From Pseudomonadota bacterium (GTDB lineage: Bacteria > Pseudomonadota > Gammaproteobacteria > Burkholderiales > Burkholderiaceae_B), in contig JAEWHK010000054.1 in the NCBI GenBank assembly GCA_023387815.1, positions 1 through 32,460 on the forward strand: a DNA stretch of 32,460 nt, read 5' to 3'. Positions 1 through 8,085 of this stretch are shown piece after piece (positions within the stretch are counted from its first letter, which is position 1; each line of letters opens with the position of its first letter). The notes below the pieces were generated by a model that searched no databases, was not told the DNA's origin, and saw only the letters and a list, made by a program, of their open reading frames with translations. The position numbers and the translations under genes were made by a program.

Positions 1-2306
1 CCGATCGTCAGCTGCAGCAACTGGATCAGCGCAAGGAGCGGCTGGAGCGCGAACTGGGCGAAATCCAGAGTCCCGACGCAGGCCGTCTTGAGCAGCTTAC
101 CGGCGATCGCAATGCAGCCGAAGCCCAGCTGGAAGAAGTGCAGGCAACGCTGCAGGACATGGAAGAGCGACTGCCTCAATTGGACGAAGCCCGCCGTGCC
201 GCGCAGGCTGCCTCGCAGAAGGAAACCCAGGATGTTGCCCGCCTCGAGGCCCGACTCAACGCCCTGAGCGCCCTGCAGGAAGACGTACAGAAGAAGGGGG
301 CGCTGGAGCCCTGGCTGCAGAAACACGATCTGGGCAGTTTTGGTCGACTCTGGCAGCAGATTCACATTGAACCAGGCTGGGAAGCCGCCCTGGAATCCGC
401 ATTGCGCGAACGCCTGACCGCGTTGCCTTTGCGTGATCTGGATATGGCCCGGGCATTTACCGATGATCCGCCGCCATCGCGCCTGGCGTTCTATCAGAAA
501 CCCACTGCCGAGGCACTGCCGCCACCCCTGGCCGGTCGCACGCCGCTGTTGTCGCTGATCCGCTGTAATGATCCCGATCTGAAAAGTCTGCTGGGACGCT
601 GGCTGCAAGGCGTCTATACGGCGGCGTCCCTGACCGAAGCACTGGGTCAGCGTGCAAGTCTGCCGCCTGGCGTGCAGCTGGTGGTGCGCGAAGGACATAT
701 GACCGACGCCCACGGCATCTGCTTCTATGCGGCCGATTCCGAGCAGTCGGGCATGCTTGCCCGTCAGCAGGAAATTGAAAATCTGAAACGGGAAATCAAG
801 GCTCGGCAGCTTATCGCCGATCAGGCGGTCACACAGCTGGCGCGCAGTGAAGCGGCCTGGACGTCGCTGTCCCAATCCATGACCCCTGCGCGGCAGCGTT
901 TGTCGGAACTGACCCGGCGCGCCCACGACCTGCAGATGGAACATTCCCGCCTGCAGGCGCAAATGCAGCAAAGCGACGAACGCCACGCGCGCATCAATGA
1001 AGATCTGGCCGATATTCGCGTGCAGCAGGAAGAACTGCTGGCCCTGAAAGAAGAATCGGAAGCGGGCTTCGAGGAGCTGGACAACGAGCTGGCTACGCTG
1101 CAGGAAAATTATGCGCAGGCCGAAATGGCCGGTGAGACCCTGGCGGAAAAGGCCGAGGCGCTACGTCAGCAGATTCGCGAAATTGAGCGCAACGTTCAGG
1201 AAGCCGGCTTTACCCAGCGCGGCCTCACGTCGCGAATTACCGACCTGACACGCAATCGTGACCTTGCAGGCAATCAGATCAACCAGGCGCGTAACGAACT
1301 GGAAAATCTGGAAGCAGAACTCTTCGATTTCGATGAATCCGCGACGCAGGCCGGACTGCAGGATGCCCTGGAGGCACGCGCCGTTCGTGAAGAAGCCCTG
1401 GCGGCAGCCCGTCTGGAACTGGATAATCTGGCAGCCACACTGCGCGGCGCCGATGAAACCCGTATGCGCACGGAACAATCCCTGGAGCCGCGCCGGGCAC
1501 GTATCACCCAGCTGCAGCTTGAAGAGCAGGCAGCCCGACTGGCAGTCGAACAATTTTCTGAGCAGCTGGACCAGAACGAAGTGGACCGCGCAGCATTGAA
1601 ACAGGAAATGAACGATTTGCCTGACGACTGGTCAAAAGTCACCTGGCTGCATGCAGAAGTGCAAAAAATTTCCCGTCAGATCGAAGCGCTGGGATCAGTG
1701 AATCTGGCTGCGCTGGATGAGCTGAACGAATCGCGCGAGCGCAAGGGCTTCCTGGACTCCCAGCACGCCGACCTGACCGAAGCGATCACGACGCTGGAAG
1801 ATGCCATTCGCAAGATCGACCGGGAAACCCGCGATCTTCTGCAGGAAACCTTCAACCAGGTGAACGCGCATTTCGGTGATCTGTTTCCGAAGCTCTTTGG
1901 CGGCGGTGAGGCGCGTCTGTCCATGACCGGAGAAGAGATTCTGGATGCCGGTGTGCAGGTGATGGCGCAGCCGCCGGGCAAGCGCAACAGCACGATTCAT
2001 CTGCTGTCAGGCGGAGAAAAGGCACTCACTGCCACCGCACTGGTATTTGCGCTGTTCAAACTGAATCCCGCGCCGTTCTGCCTGCTGGATGAGGTGGATG
2101 CACCACTGGATGACGCCAATACGGAGCGATATGCGAATCTGGTTGGCAGCATGAGCGATCAGACGCAGTTTTTATTTATTTCTCATAATAAAATAGCCAT
2201 GCAGATGGCTAAGCAGTTAATCGGTGTTACGATGCAGGAACAAGGGGTTTCCCGTATTGTTGCTGTAGATATCGAGTCTGCCGTACAGCTTGTAGGCGAA
2301 GCGTAA
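1..2306 (+). CDS. smc: Chromosome partition protein SMC, C-terminal part (5' truncated)
   Basis: SMC is the ATPase of the bacterial condensin complex and compacts and resolves newly replicated chromosomes. The reading frame is open from position 3 to the stop at 2306 (767 residues), so the N-terminal Walker A head and the first coiled-coil arm lie outside the window; family members are usually about 1170 residues. What remains is, in order, the end of the first coiled coil, the globular hinge (roughly nt 290-760), a long Glu/Gln/Ala/Arg-rich returning coiled coil (nt 760-1800), and the C-terminal ATPase lobe. That lobe carries the ABC signature LSGGEKAL (about nt 2004) and the Walker B/D-loop CLLDEVDAPLDDAN (about nt 2080). 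zipA starts 20 bp downstream, in a probable smc-zipA-ligA operon. The identification is secure; only the true start cannot be seen. Confidence 0.97.
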   Translation, partial: DRQLQQLDQRKERLERELGEIQSPDAGRLEQLTGDRNAAEAQLEEVQATLQDMEERLPQLDEARRAAQAASQKETQDVARLEARLNALSALQEDVQKKGALEPWLQKHDLGSFGRLWQQIHIEPGWEAALESALRERLTALPLRDLDMARAFTDDPPPSRLAFYQKPTAEALPPPLAGRTPLLSLIRCNDPDLKSLLGRWLQGVYTAASLTEALGQRASLPPGVQLVVREGHMTDAHGICFYAADSEQSGMLARQQEIENLKREIKARQLIADQAVTQLARSEAAWTSLSQSMTPARQRLSELTRRAHDLQMEHSRLQAQMQQSDERHARINEDLADIRVQQEELLALKEESEAGFEELDNELATLQENYAQAEMAGETLAEKAEALRQQIREIERNVQEAGFTQRGLTSRITDLTRNRDLAGNQINQARNELENLEAELFDFDESATQAGLQDALEARAVREEALAAARLELDNLAATLRGADETRMRTEQSLEPRRARITQLQLEEQAARLAVEQFSEQLDQNEVDRAALKQEMNDLPDDWSKVTWLHAEVQKISRQIEALGSVNLAALDELNESRERKGFLDSQHADLTEAITTLEDAIRKIDRETRDLLQETFNQVNAHFGDLFPKLFGGGEARLSMTGEEILDAGVQVMAQPPGKRNSTIHLLSGGEKALTATALVFALFKLNPAPFCLLDEVDAPLDDANTERYANLVGSMSDQTQFLFISHNKIAMQMAKQLIGVTMQEQGVSRIVAVDIESAVQLVGEA

Positions 2307-2326
2307 ACAAAAGGGTCAAACACACA

Positions 2327-3478
2327 ATGAGTAACTTGCAACTGGCTTTAATTGCTATCGGAATCGTGCTGATTCTGCTGGTGCTCCTGTTCAACTGGTG
2401 GCAAGACCAGCGGGTGCGCAGGCAAATGCACGATCAGTTCAGCATGGGCGACGAGCACGATAACGATGTGCTGCTCAAGGATCGCAAGCCCGTTGCGCCC
2501 ACACAAAAGGTGCCTGCCGGTAAGCAGGAGAAGCGAGCCGCGGCCAGCCGCCAGGACCCGGTATTTGCCGATGATGAGCCTGTCGCCCCCGCTACCTCTG
2601 CCATTCCCGCTGTAGCCGCAGCAGCTGCAGCTGTTGGCGCATCCGATGCGGTGCAGGATCCTGAAGATCTGCATGACGAAGAGTCTGTAGATGACATGAC
2701 AGAAGGCGTCATTGAACTGCATTTTGCGACTCCTGTCAGTGGTGCAGATCTGCACCGCTATACGCGCAATGCCTTGCAGGCCGGCTCCAAACCGCTGCGT
2801 TATTTTGCCGAGAGTGAAGAGGGTCTGCACCGTGCACAGCTGCGTCCCGATGAAAACTATGTCACGCTGCAGATGGCAGTGCTGCTGGCCAATCGCGCCG
2901 GTGCACTTGGCGAAATCGAATGGTCACAGGCCTGGGCCAAGGCGGACGACATCGCGCATGAATTTGATGCCAGTGTCGAAAGCCCCGATGTGCCAGCATT
3001 GCTGCGTCGTGCCGAAAAACTCGATCAGGTCTGCGCCAATCTGGACACCCAGGTCGGTCTTACCGTGCAACTGGCTCAGCCTCGTCCTGTTCGCAGTGTC
3101 ATCGACGTTGCCCGTGCCAAGGGATTTACTGAATACCGCAATGGCCTGGCCTGGATGAATCACGATGGCCTGCCACGCTTTGTACTGTTGCTGGCAGGTG
3201 AACACGCCGATGATCCGGCCAATGCCGGTGTTAATCGTGTAGACCTGCTTCTTGACGTTCCCTGCAGTCCGCCAGACGATACACCTTTTGCCCGCATGAT
3301 GGCTGTGGCACGTGATCTGGCGCTGTCCCTGGATGGCCAGCTGGTCGACGATTCCGGCCGGCCCGTCATGGAAGGGTCCGAACACGCCATTGACGAACAG
3401 ATCCGTGGCATTTACGAGGAACTGGAGCAGCAGGGCCTGCAGGCGGGTTCGCCGCGCGCATTGCGCGTTTTTTCCTGA
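2327..3478 (+). CDS. zipA: Cell division protein ZipA (FtsZ-binding)
   Basis: ZipA is an inner-membrane protein that tethers FtsZ to the membrane at the division site. The 383-residue product has the expected layout. There is one N-terminal membrane segment (residues about 5-24, rich in Leu/Ile/Val) followed by a basic stretch (QRVRRQ). A charged, Pro/Ala-rich and probably disordered linker runs to about residue 125. A C-terminal domain of about 240 residues begins near VIELHFATPVSG and resembles the ZipA FtsZ-binding fold. The linker contains an alanine run (VAAAAAAVGA, around residue 97). The gene lies between smc and ligA, 20 bp after the former and 11 bp before the latter, a placement common in betaproteobacteria. 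The name rests on architecture and context, because ZipA sequences diverge quickly. Confidence 0.85.
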   Translation: MSNLQLALIAIGIVLILLVLLFNWWQDQRVRRQMHDQFSMGDEHDNDVLLKDRKPVAPTQKVPAGKQEKRAAASRQDPVFADDEPVAPATSAIPAVAAAAAAVGASDAVQDPEDLHDEESVDDMTEGVIELHFATPVSGADLHRYTRNALQAGSKPLRYFAESEEGLHRAQLRPDENYVTLQMAVLLANRAGALGEIEWSQAWAKADDIAHEFDASVESPDVPALLRRAEKLDQVCANLDTQVGLTVQLAQPRPVRSVIDVARAKGFTEYRNGLAWMNHDGLPRFVLLLAGEHADDPANAGVNRVDLLLDVPCSPPDDTPFARMMAVARDLALSLDGQLVDDSGRPVMEGSEHAIDEQIRGIYEELEQQGLQAGSPRALRVFS

Positions 3479-3489
3479 GGCGCTGACGC

Positions 3490-5538
3490 ATGACGCAGGA
3501 CAAAGACTCACAGTTGCGGGCTGAGCTGGAGAGCCTGCGAGACCAGATTAATGCGCACAACCATGCCTATCATGTCCTGGATGCGCCCACCGTCAGCGAT
3601 ACCGAGTTTGATGGCCTCATGCAGCGTTTGCTGGCCATCGAGGCAGAACATCCTGAATGGGTAGATGCCAGTTCCCCTTCGCAGCGCGTCGGCAGCGCGC
3701 CACTTCCATTTTTTGACAGTGTCCGTCACGCGGTGCCCATGCTTTCGTTGGGCAACGCTTTCAGTGGCGAGGAAGTTGCGGCTTTCGACAAGCGGGTCAG
3801 CGATGTACTGCGTGCCGCAGGGCTGCTTGAGCCAGCGCAGAAAGTCGAATATAACTGTGAAGTCAAAATGGATGGACTGGCTATCAGTATCCGCTATGAA
3901 AACGGCCGGCTGGTGCGCGCGGCAACGCGTGGTGACGGGTTCACAGGCGAAGACGTCACGGCCAATATCCGTACCTTGCGCTCGGTTCCGCTGACACTCA
4001 CAGATGGCTTTCCCGACGTGCTGGAAGTGCGCGGCGAAGTCCTGATGAACCGGGCAGACTTCGAAAAACTCAATAAACAGCAGGCGGCCGTTGGCGAGAA
4101 GACCTTTGTCAATCCTCGCAATGCGGCAGCAGGCAGTTTGCGCCAGCTGGATCCGCGCCTGACCGCCAAACGTCCCTTGCGCTTTTTTGCCTATGGCTGG
4201 GGCGAGCTCGATGGCCTGAAAGCACCGCTGCCTCTGACGCACTCCGGCATGCTTGACTGGCTGTCGTCTCTGGGCTTGTCTGTCGGTAAATATCGAAAGA
4301 CCGTCAAAGGCGCCGGCGCACTCATGGCTTTCTACGAAGAGATAGGCAACTCGCGCGACAGCCTGCCGTTTGATATCGATGGCGTTGTCTATAAAGTCAA
4401 TTCCCTCAAGGCTCAGACTGAACTCGGCTTTGTGTCACGTGCGCCTCGTTTCGCCCTGGCTCACAAGTTTGCGGCAGAAGAAGCCACCACCACGCTACTG
4501 GATATCGAGGTGCAGGTTGGCCGTACCGGTGCGATTACGCCGGTTGCGCGGCTGGCTCCGGTCTTTGTGGGCGGGGTTACCGTTACCAATGCCACATTGC
4601 ATAACGAAGATGAAATCCGTCGCAAGGATGTGCGAATCGGCGATACGGTGGTTGTTCGCAGGGCAGGGGATGTCATCCCGGAAGTGCTCAGACCTGTGCT
4701 GGAGATGAGACCTGCTGATGCCCGTGCATTTGTCATGGTCAGCGAATGCCCCGTCTGCGGTTCGGCGGTTGAACGCCTGCCGGACGAAGCGGTGACTCGC
4801 TGTACGGGTGGCCTGTTCTGCGCGGCTCAGCGCAAGCAGAGCCTGCTGCATGCTGCGGGACGCAAGGCGCTGGATATCGAAGGCCTTGGCGAAAAACTGG
4901 TGGACCAACTGGTGGATATGGACTGGGTTCGTTCCATTGCCGATCTGTATTCCCTGTCTGCCGAGAAGCTGATGGGGCTGGAACGCATGGGCCGCAAGTC
5001 AGCGGAAAACCTCATTGCCGCCATTGAAGCCAGCAAGCATATTGAACTCTCAAGAATCATATACGCGCTAGGGATACGGCATGTTGGGGAAACCACTGCC
5101 CGGGATCTGGCAAGGCATTTTGGTTCGCTGGATGCGCTTATCGCCGCAGACGAAAACGCCTATCTGCAGGTGTCCGACGTTGGACCTGTCGTGGCCGAAT
5201 CGCTGCGCACCTTTTTTGCGGAGCCGCATAATATTGCCGTGCTGGAAGCGTTGCGGGCAGCAGGCGTCACCGTGAAACTGCCCGAGTCAGTTAAAAGCAC
5301 GGTCCTGCAGGGCAAGACCTTTGTGCTGACCGGCACGCTGCCAACCATGACGCGTGATGAAGCGGGCAAGCTGATTATGGAAGCCGGTGGCAAAGTCAGC
5401 GGTAGTGTTTCAAAGAAAACCAGCTACGTGGTGGCCGGCGAAGAGGCTGGCAGCAAGCTGGAGAAGGCGCGCGAACTGTCAGTGACCGTACTGGACGAAG
5501 ACGGACTGATGGCGCTGCTCAAAGGCCAGGCGGATTAA
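3490..5538 (+). CDS. ligA: NAD-dependent DNA ligase LigA
   Basis: LigA seals nicks between 5'-phosphate and 3'-hydroxyl ends in replication and repair, using NAD+ as adenylate donor. The 682-residue length fits the family (E. coli 671). Visible elements are the Ia domain at the N-terminus (HNHAYHVLDAP), the adenylation motif KMDG with the catalytic lysine at residue 126, and the nucleotidyltransferase motif FDIDGVVYKVN. These are followed by the OB fold (VQVGRTGAITPVARL) and a four-cysteine zinc finger beginning CPVCGSAVE (Cys spacing 2, 14 and 5). Helix-hairpin-helix repeats (IEGLGEKLVDQL, IRHVGETTARDL, VSDVGPVVAES) and a C-terminal BRCT domain (from about GKTFVLTGTLP) complete it. The ATG lies 11 bp after the zipA stop. 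The gene ends at a convergent junction with the foldase gene. Confidence 0.99.
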   Translation: MTQDKDSQLRAELESLRDQINAHNHAYHVLDAPTVSDTEFDGLMQRLLAIEAEHPEWVDASSPSQRVGSAPLPFFDSVRHAVPMLSLGNAFSGEEVAAFDKRVSDVLRAAGLLEPAQKVEYNCEVKMDGLAISIRYENGRLVRAATRGDGFTGEDVTANIRTLRSVPLTLTDGFPDVLEVRGEVLMNRADFEKLNKQQAAVGEKTFVNPRNAAAGSLRQLDPRLTAKRPLRFFAYGWGELDGLKAPLPLTHSGMLDWLSSLGLSVGKYRKTVKGAGALMAFYEEIGNSRDSLPFDIDGVVYKVNSLKAQTELGFVSRAPRFALAHKFAAEEATTTLLDIEVQVGRTGAITPVARLAPVFVGGVTVTNATLHNEDEIRRKDVRIGDTVVVRRAGDVIPEVLRPVLEMRPADARAFVMVSECPVCGSAVERLPDEAVTRCTGGLFCAAQRKQSLLHAAGRKALDIEGLGEKLVDQLVDMDWVRSIADLYSLSAEKLMGLERMGRKSAENLIAAIEASKHIELSRIIYALGIRHVGETTARDLARHFGSLDALIAADENAYLQVSDVGPVVAESLRTFFAEPHNIAVLEALRAAGVTVKLPESVKSTVLQGKTFVLTGTLPTMTRDEAGKLIMEAGGKVSGSVSKKTSYVVAGEEAGSKLEKARELSVTVLDEDGLMALLKGQAD

Positions 5539-5574
5539 CCACAGGTGAAGCGCTTCATTCGCGCTTGCAAAAAC

Positions 5575-5645
5575 AAACCCCCGAAACAGTGATCTCCAAA
5601 TCGGCAATGCCATATCGGGGAACGCTGTAACGGGGGTTTTCCTTT
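5575..5645. terminator. Long interrupted hairpin, probable bidirectional terminator between ligA and the foldase gene
   Basis: The arms AAACCCCCG (5575-5583) and CGGGGGTTT (5631-5639) are perfect complements. Inside them ACAG pairs with CTGT and TCTCC with GGGGA (one G-U pair), and a small GGC-AAT-GCC hairpin caps the structure. T-rich tracts follow on both strands: TTTTCCTTTT on the plus strand and TTTGTTTTTG on the minus strand. It lies 36 bp past the ligA stop and also downstream of the foldase stop on the other strand, so it could end both transcripts. The enclosed segment of about 47 nt is long for a plain terminator. Confidence 0.65.
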
Positions 5646-5717
5646 TGACGGTTGGCCTGTCTGAGTTGCCTTGAGTGGGCTGTCGACTTGGGCCAGCTTA
5701 GGGGCCAGTTGTCCAGC

Positions 5718-5747
5718 ACAGGGATCATTCCTGCGAATAATCCCTGT
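5718..5747 (-). other. Strong hairpin just after the foldase stop codon
   Basis: Read on the minus strand, ACAGGGAT pairs with ATCCCTGT, followed by a U-G pair, then ATTC with GAAT, and a GCAG tetraloop. That is about 13 base pairs, starting 9 nt after the foldase stop codon. The opposite strand would have a C-A mismatch where this one has U-G, so the fold favours the foldase mRNA. No T-run follows, so it is more likely a 3'-end stabilising element, or part of a two-step termination region with the hairpin at 5575-5645, than a terminator alone. Confidence 0.55.
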
Positions 5748-5756
5748 CATGCTGTC

Positions 5757-6605
5757 TTACTGTTTTGGCGCTTCTGCAGGTGCGGCTTCAGCGGGTTTGT
5801 CACCGGCTGCAGGCGCAGCTGCTTCAGATTTTTCAATCTTGGCCTCGTCACGCAGTTTTTTCATCTGTTCCTGCAGGGATTGCTGACTCAGCATCTGGCT
5901 GATTTGTGGTTTGGCTTCTTCCAGAGTAGGTACCTTCACGGGACGTGAGTCGGTGACCTCAATGATGTGCCAGCCAAACTGGCTTTTCACAGGTTTATCC
6001 AGCAACTGGCCTTTTTTGGCTGCTTTTACTGCAGACGCAAATTCAGGAACGTAGTTCTCGGCAGGCGCCCAGCCCAGATCGCCACCGTTTTTGCCACTAC
6101 CAGGGTCAATCGAGTTTTTCTTGGCCGCGTCAGCAAAACTGATTTTTTTGGCCTTGATGTCTTTCAACAGCTTGTTGGCTGCTGTTTCGTCTTTCACCAG
6201 AATATGTTTGACCTGGTACTCGTTTTCGCCCGCAGACTGCTGTTTGAACTCTTCATAGGCTTTTTTGATGTCGTCATCACTGACAGGGTGATTCTTCGCC
6301 CAGTCTCGCATCATCGCGCCAATCATGATTTCCTGACGGGCATTTTCGATGGCGAACTGAACCTCGGGGTTCTTGTCCACGCCTTGCTTTTCCGCTTCCT
6401 GAGACAGTACGGCGCTGTTGATCAGCTGTTCCGTGATCTGTTCGCGCAGTGCGGGACTGTCGGTCGCGCCACGTGCAATCAGCGTTTTCACTGCCGTATC
6501 TACCTGATCTTTGGTAATCTCTTTACCATTCACAGTGGCCACGTTCTGGGCCAGAGCCGGTACAGTCATGGCGCAAGTTACAGCGAGTAAAATAAAACGT
6601 TTCAT
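5757..6605 (-). CDS. Secreted parvulin-type peptidyl-prolyl isomerase / foldase
   Basis: This is a periplasmic chaperone-isomerase that should catalyse cis-trans isomerisation at proline bonds in exported proteins. The 282-residue product starts with a Sec signal peptide (basic MKRF, hydrophobic core, probable cleavage after PALA near residue 19). A SurA/PrsA-like N-terminal helical region follows (about 20-125). A single PpiC rotamase domain spans about residues 129-219, with the hallmark YQVKHILV, GGDLGW and QFGWHIIEV motifs. The C-terminal 25 residues are Ala/Pro/Glu/Lys-rich and probably flexible. One rotamase domain makes it PrsA/PpiC-like rather than SurA, which has two. The ATG is preceded by AAGGAAGA. 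It is the last gene of the msrB-yciB-bolA cluster, 14 bp after bolA. Confidence 0.93.
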   Translation of the reverse strand: MKRFILLAVTCAMTVPALAQNVATVNGKEITKDQVDTAVKTLIARGATDSPALREQITEQLINSAVLSQEAEKQGVDKNPEVQFAIENARQEIMIGAMMRDWAKNHPVSDDDIKKAYEEFKQQSAGENEYQVKHILVKDETAANKLLKDIKAKKISFADAAKKNSIDPGSGKNGGDLGWAPAENYVPEFASAVKAAKKGQLLDKPVKSQFGWHIIEVTDSRPVKVPTLEEAKPQISQMLSQQSLQEQMKKLRDEAKIEKSEAAAPAAGDKPAEAAPAEAPKQ

Positions 6606-6619
6606 AGTCTTCCTTTTGG

Positions 6620-6886
6620 TTAAGAAATTGGTTGGGTCTGTATAGACAGCGCATGTATGGGATAGGGAATCAAATCGTTCAGTGCATCGTACACGAGTCG
6701 CTGACTGGCGATGCGGGATAGTCCATTGAATCGCGCAGAACGGATGGTGACACGATAATGGCCGGCGCCATTGCTGGCTCCCGCATGGCCGCGATGCAGA
6801 TGTGAGTCATCTTCAATGTCCAGCTGCTGTGGTTCAAGCGTGGCCAGGCGCTGCCGGATCAGTGCAATGCGGTCAACATCAGTCAT
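6620..6886 (-). CDS. bolA: BolA family protein
   Basis: BolA-type proteins work with monothiol glutaredoxins in iron-sulfur cluster trafficking and affect cell shape and stress responses. The 88-residue product beginning MTDVDRIALIRQRL contains the small class II KH-like fold. Its typical signatures are a conserved histidine region (DDSHLHRGHAG), the strand YRVTIRSARFNGL and the helix RIASQRLVYDAL. An in-frame upstream start would add 29 residues lying inside yciB and unlike the family, so the ATG at 6884-6886 is preferred. It overlaps the yciB stop by 8 bp, which indicates translational coupling. The family is clear; whether it acts as BolA, IbaG or another paralogue cannot be settled from sequence alone. 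Confidence 0.88.
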   Translation of the reverse strand: MTDVDRIALIRQRLATLEPQQLDIEDDSHLHRGHAGASNGAGHYRVTIRSARFNGLSRIASQRLVYDALNDLIPYPIHALSIQTQPIS

Positions 6887-7463
6887 TGGATTTCTCCGGT
6901 AATGAGTTGCCCTGTGACGCCGTTGGCAATTCCTGCATATGACGGCCAAGCCAGACCGACTGAGCGATGGCAAAAATCACCAGCAGAATCATCATGCCAA
7001 ACGCCTTGAAGGTCACCCACTGATCCTGCGTAAAATGTCCGGAGAACGCGACATAAAGATTCAGCAGACCGGAAAACAGAAAGAAGCCGGCCCAGGTATC
7101 GGAAAGCCGATCCCAGATGCGATCCGGCAGTTTCATCTGTTCACCCAGCAACTTGCGCATCATATTTTTCTTCATCAGCCAGCGCGAACCGATGAGGATG
7201 ACGGCAAACAGCCAGTAAAGGACGGTGGGTTTCCATTTAACAAATGTGTCGTCGTGCAAGTAGATGGTCGCGCCACCGAAAACGCCAATAATAATGACGT
7301 TCATCCAGTTGATGGCTTCAATGCGACGGCCGCGCACTTTCAGCCAGACCAGCTGCAGCACGCTGCATAGGATGGCAACCTTGGTGGCTACATAAATGTC
7401 CGCGAACTTGAACGCAATAAAGAACAGAACAAGCGGGAAAAAATCGAAAAGGAGCTTATTCAT
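6879..7463 (-). CDS. yciB: Inner membrane septation protein YciB (IspZ family)
   Basis: YciB is a small polytopic inner-membrane protein linked to cell-envelope synthesis and normal septation. The 194-residue product begins MNKLLFDFFPLVLFF, typical of the family. Hydrophobic segments follow near residues 5-22, 27-42, 52-68, 78-95, 123-142 and 155-172. The conserved motif FFPLVLFFIAFK, the sequence KVRGRRIEAINW and the loop WKPTVLYW are visible. The C-terminus (about 175-194) is hydrophilic. The start overlaps the msrB stop by 4 bp (ATGA), and the end overlaps bolA by 8 bp, so the three genes are translationally coupled. Pairing of yciB with bolA and a PpiC-type foldase is common in betaproteobacteria. 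Confidence 0.96.
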   Translation of the reverse strand: MNKLLFDFFPLVLFFIAFKFADIYVATKVAILCSVLQLVWLKVRGRRIEAINWMNVIIIGVFGGATIYLHDDTFVKWKPTVLYWLFAVILIGSRWLMKKNMMRKLLGEQMKLPDRIWDRLSDTWAGFFLFSGLLNLYVAFSGHFTQDQWVTFKAFGMMILLVIFAIAQSVWLGRHMQELPTASQGNSLPEKSND

Positions 7464-7870
7464 TCTTCAGGATCAAAGCGCAGGGAAAGGGAATTGATGC
7501 AATAGCGGCGACCGGTAGGGGGCGGGCCATCGGGAAAGACATGTCCCAGATGTGCATCACATACGTTGCAAAGAACTTCGGTACGAACCATGCCGTGCGA
7601 GGTATCTGTCTCTTCGCGGACGTTTTGCGGATTAAGGGGTTCGAAGTAGCTGGGCCAGCCGCAACCGGCATCAAATTTGGTATCAGAGGCGAACAGGGGA
7701 GTGCCGCAGGCCACACAGGTGTAGATACCGGGCTGAAAATGATCCCAGTATTCTCCTGTAAAGGCGCGTTCGGTGCCTTTTTGTCGGGTGACTTGAAAAC
7801 TTTCTGGGGAAAGAAGTTCGCGCCACTGCTGCTCGGACTTGATGATTTTCAATTGTGGCCTTTTATCCAT
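7460..7870 (-). CDS. msrB: Peptide-methionine (R)-S-oxide reductase MsrB
   Basis: MsrB reduces the R-epimer of methionine sulfoxide in proteins back to methionine in the cytoplasm, using thioredoxin. The 136-residue single-domain protein has the two zinc-binding CxxC pairs (CVAC and CNVC) and the central motif DAGCGWPSYFEP. The catalytic cysteine lies in the RYCINSLSLRF motif near the C-terminus, preceded by HLGHVFPDGP. Length and motifs match stand-alone MsrB, not an MsrA-MsrB fusion. It is the first gene of the minus-strand cluster. Its promoter should lie in 7871-7990, where a minus-strand TATACT could act as a -10 box, though no convincing -35 is seen. A periplasmic counterpart, msrP, lies at the other end of the window. 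Confidence 0.98.
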   Translation of the reverse strand: MDKRPQLKIIKSEQQWRELLSPESFQVTRQKGTERAFTGEYWDHFQPGIYTCVACGTPLFASDTKFDAGCGWPSYFEPLNPQNVREETDTSHGMVRTEVLCNVCDAHLGHVFPDGPPPTGRRYCINSLSLRFDPEE

Positions 7871-8085
7871 ACTCGCGGTCGGCTTGCGGATTGGCTCCGA
7901 TGCGCCGCGTTACAAACTTATTTTAAAGTATATTGGTACTTCCTTTCGGAATTTCCAGGGCAAAACTGTATGATTACGCGTTCAAGTGTGACATATTATT
8001 GTCCACATCTGATGACTATACACGGGCAAGCGCCCGGCAAACCCACCGTTGTAATGAAACGAAATACAAAATATCTGAGAGACAA
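7871..8085. promoter_or_regulatory. Divergent control region between msrB and the ABC binding-protein gene
   Basis: This gap of 215 bp must hold promoters for both divergent units. It is more A/T-rich than its surroundings. A near-palindrome, TGTGACA at 7987-7993 and TGTCCACA at 8000-8007, could be an operator. A small hairpin (CGGGC-AAGC-GCCCG, 8023-8036) would lie in the leader of the transport operon. I could not assign a convincing -35/-10 pair for the plus strand. A continuous frame upstream of 8086 exists but encodes no recognisable peptide. Confidence 0.4.

Noticed and set aside
7933..8085. In-frame N-terminal extension of the ABC binding protein
   Set aside because: The added 51 residues do not resemble an export signal. 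A clear Sec signal peptide starts at 8086 with a purine-rich ribosome site.
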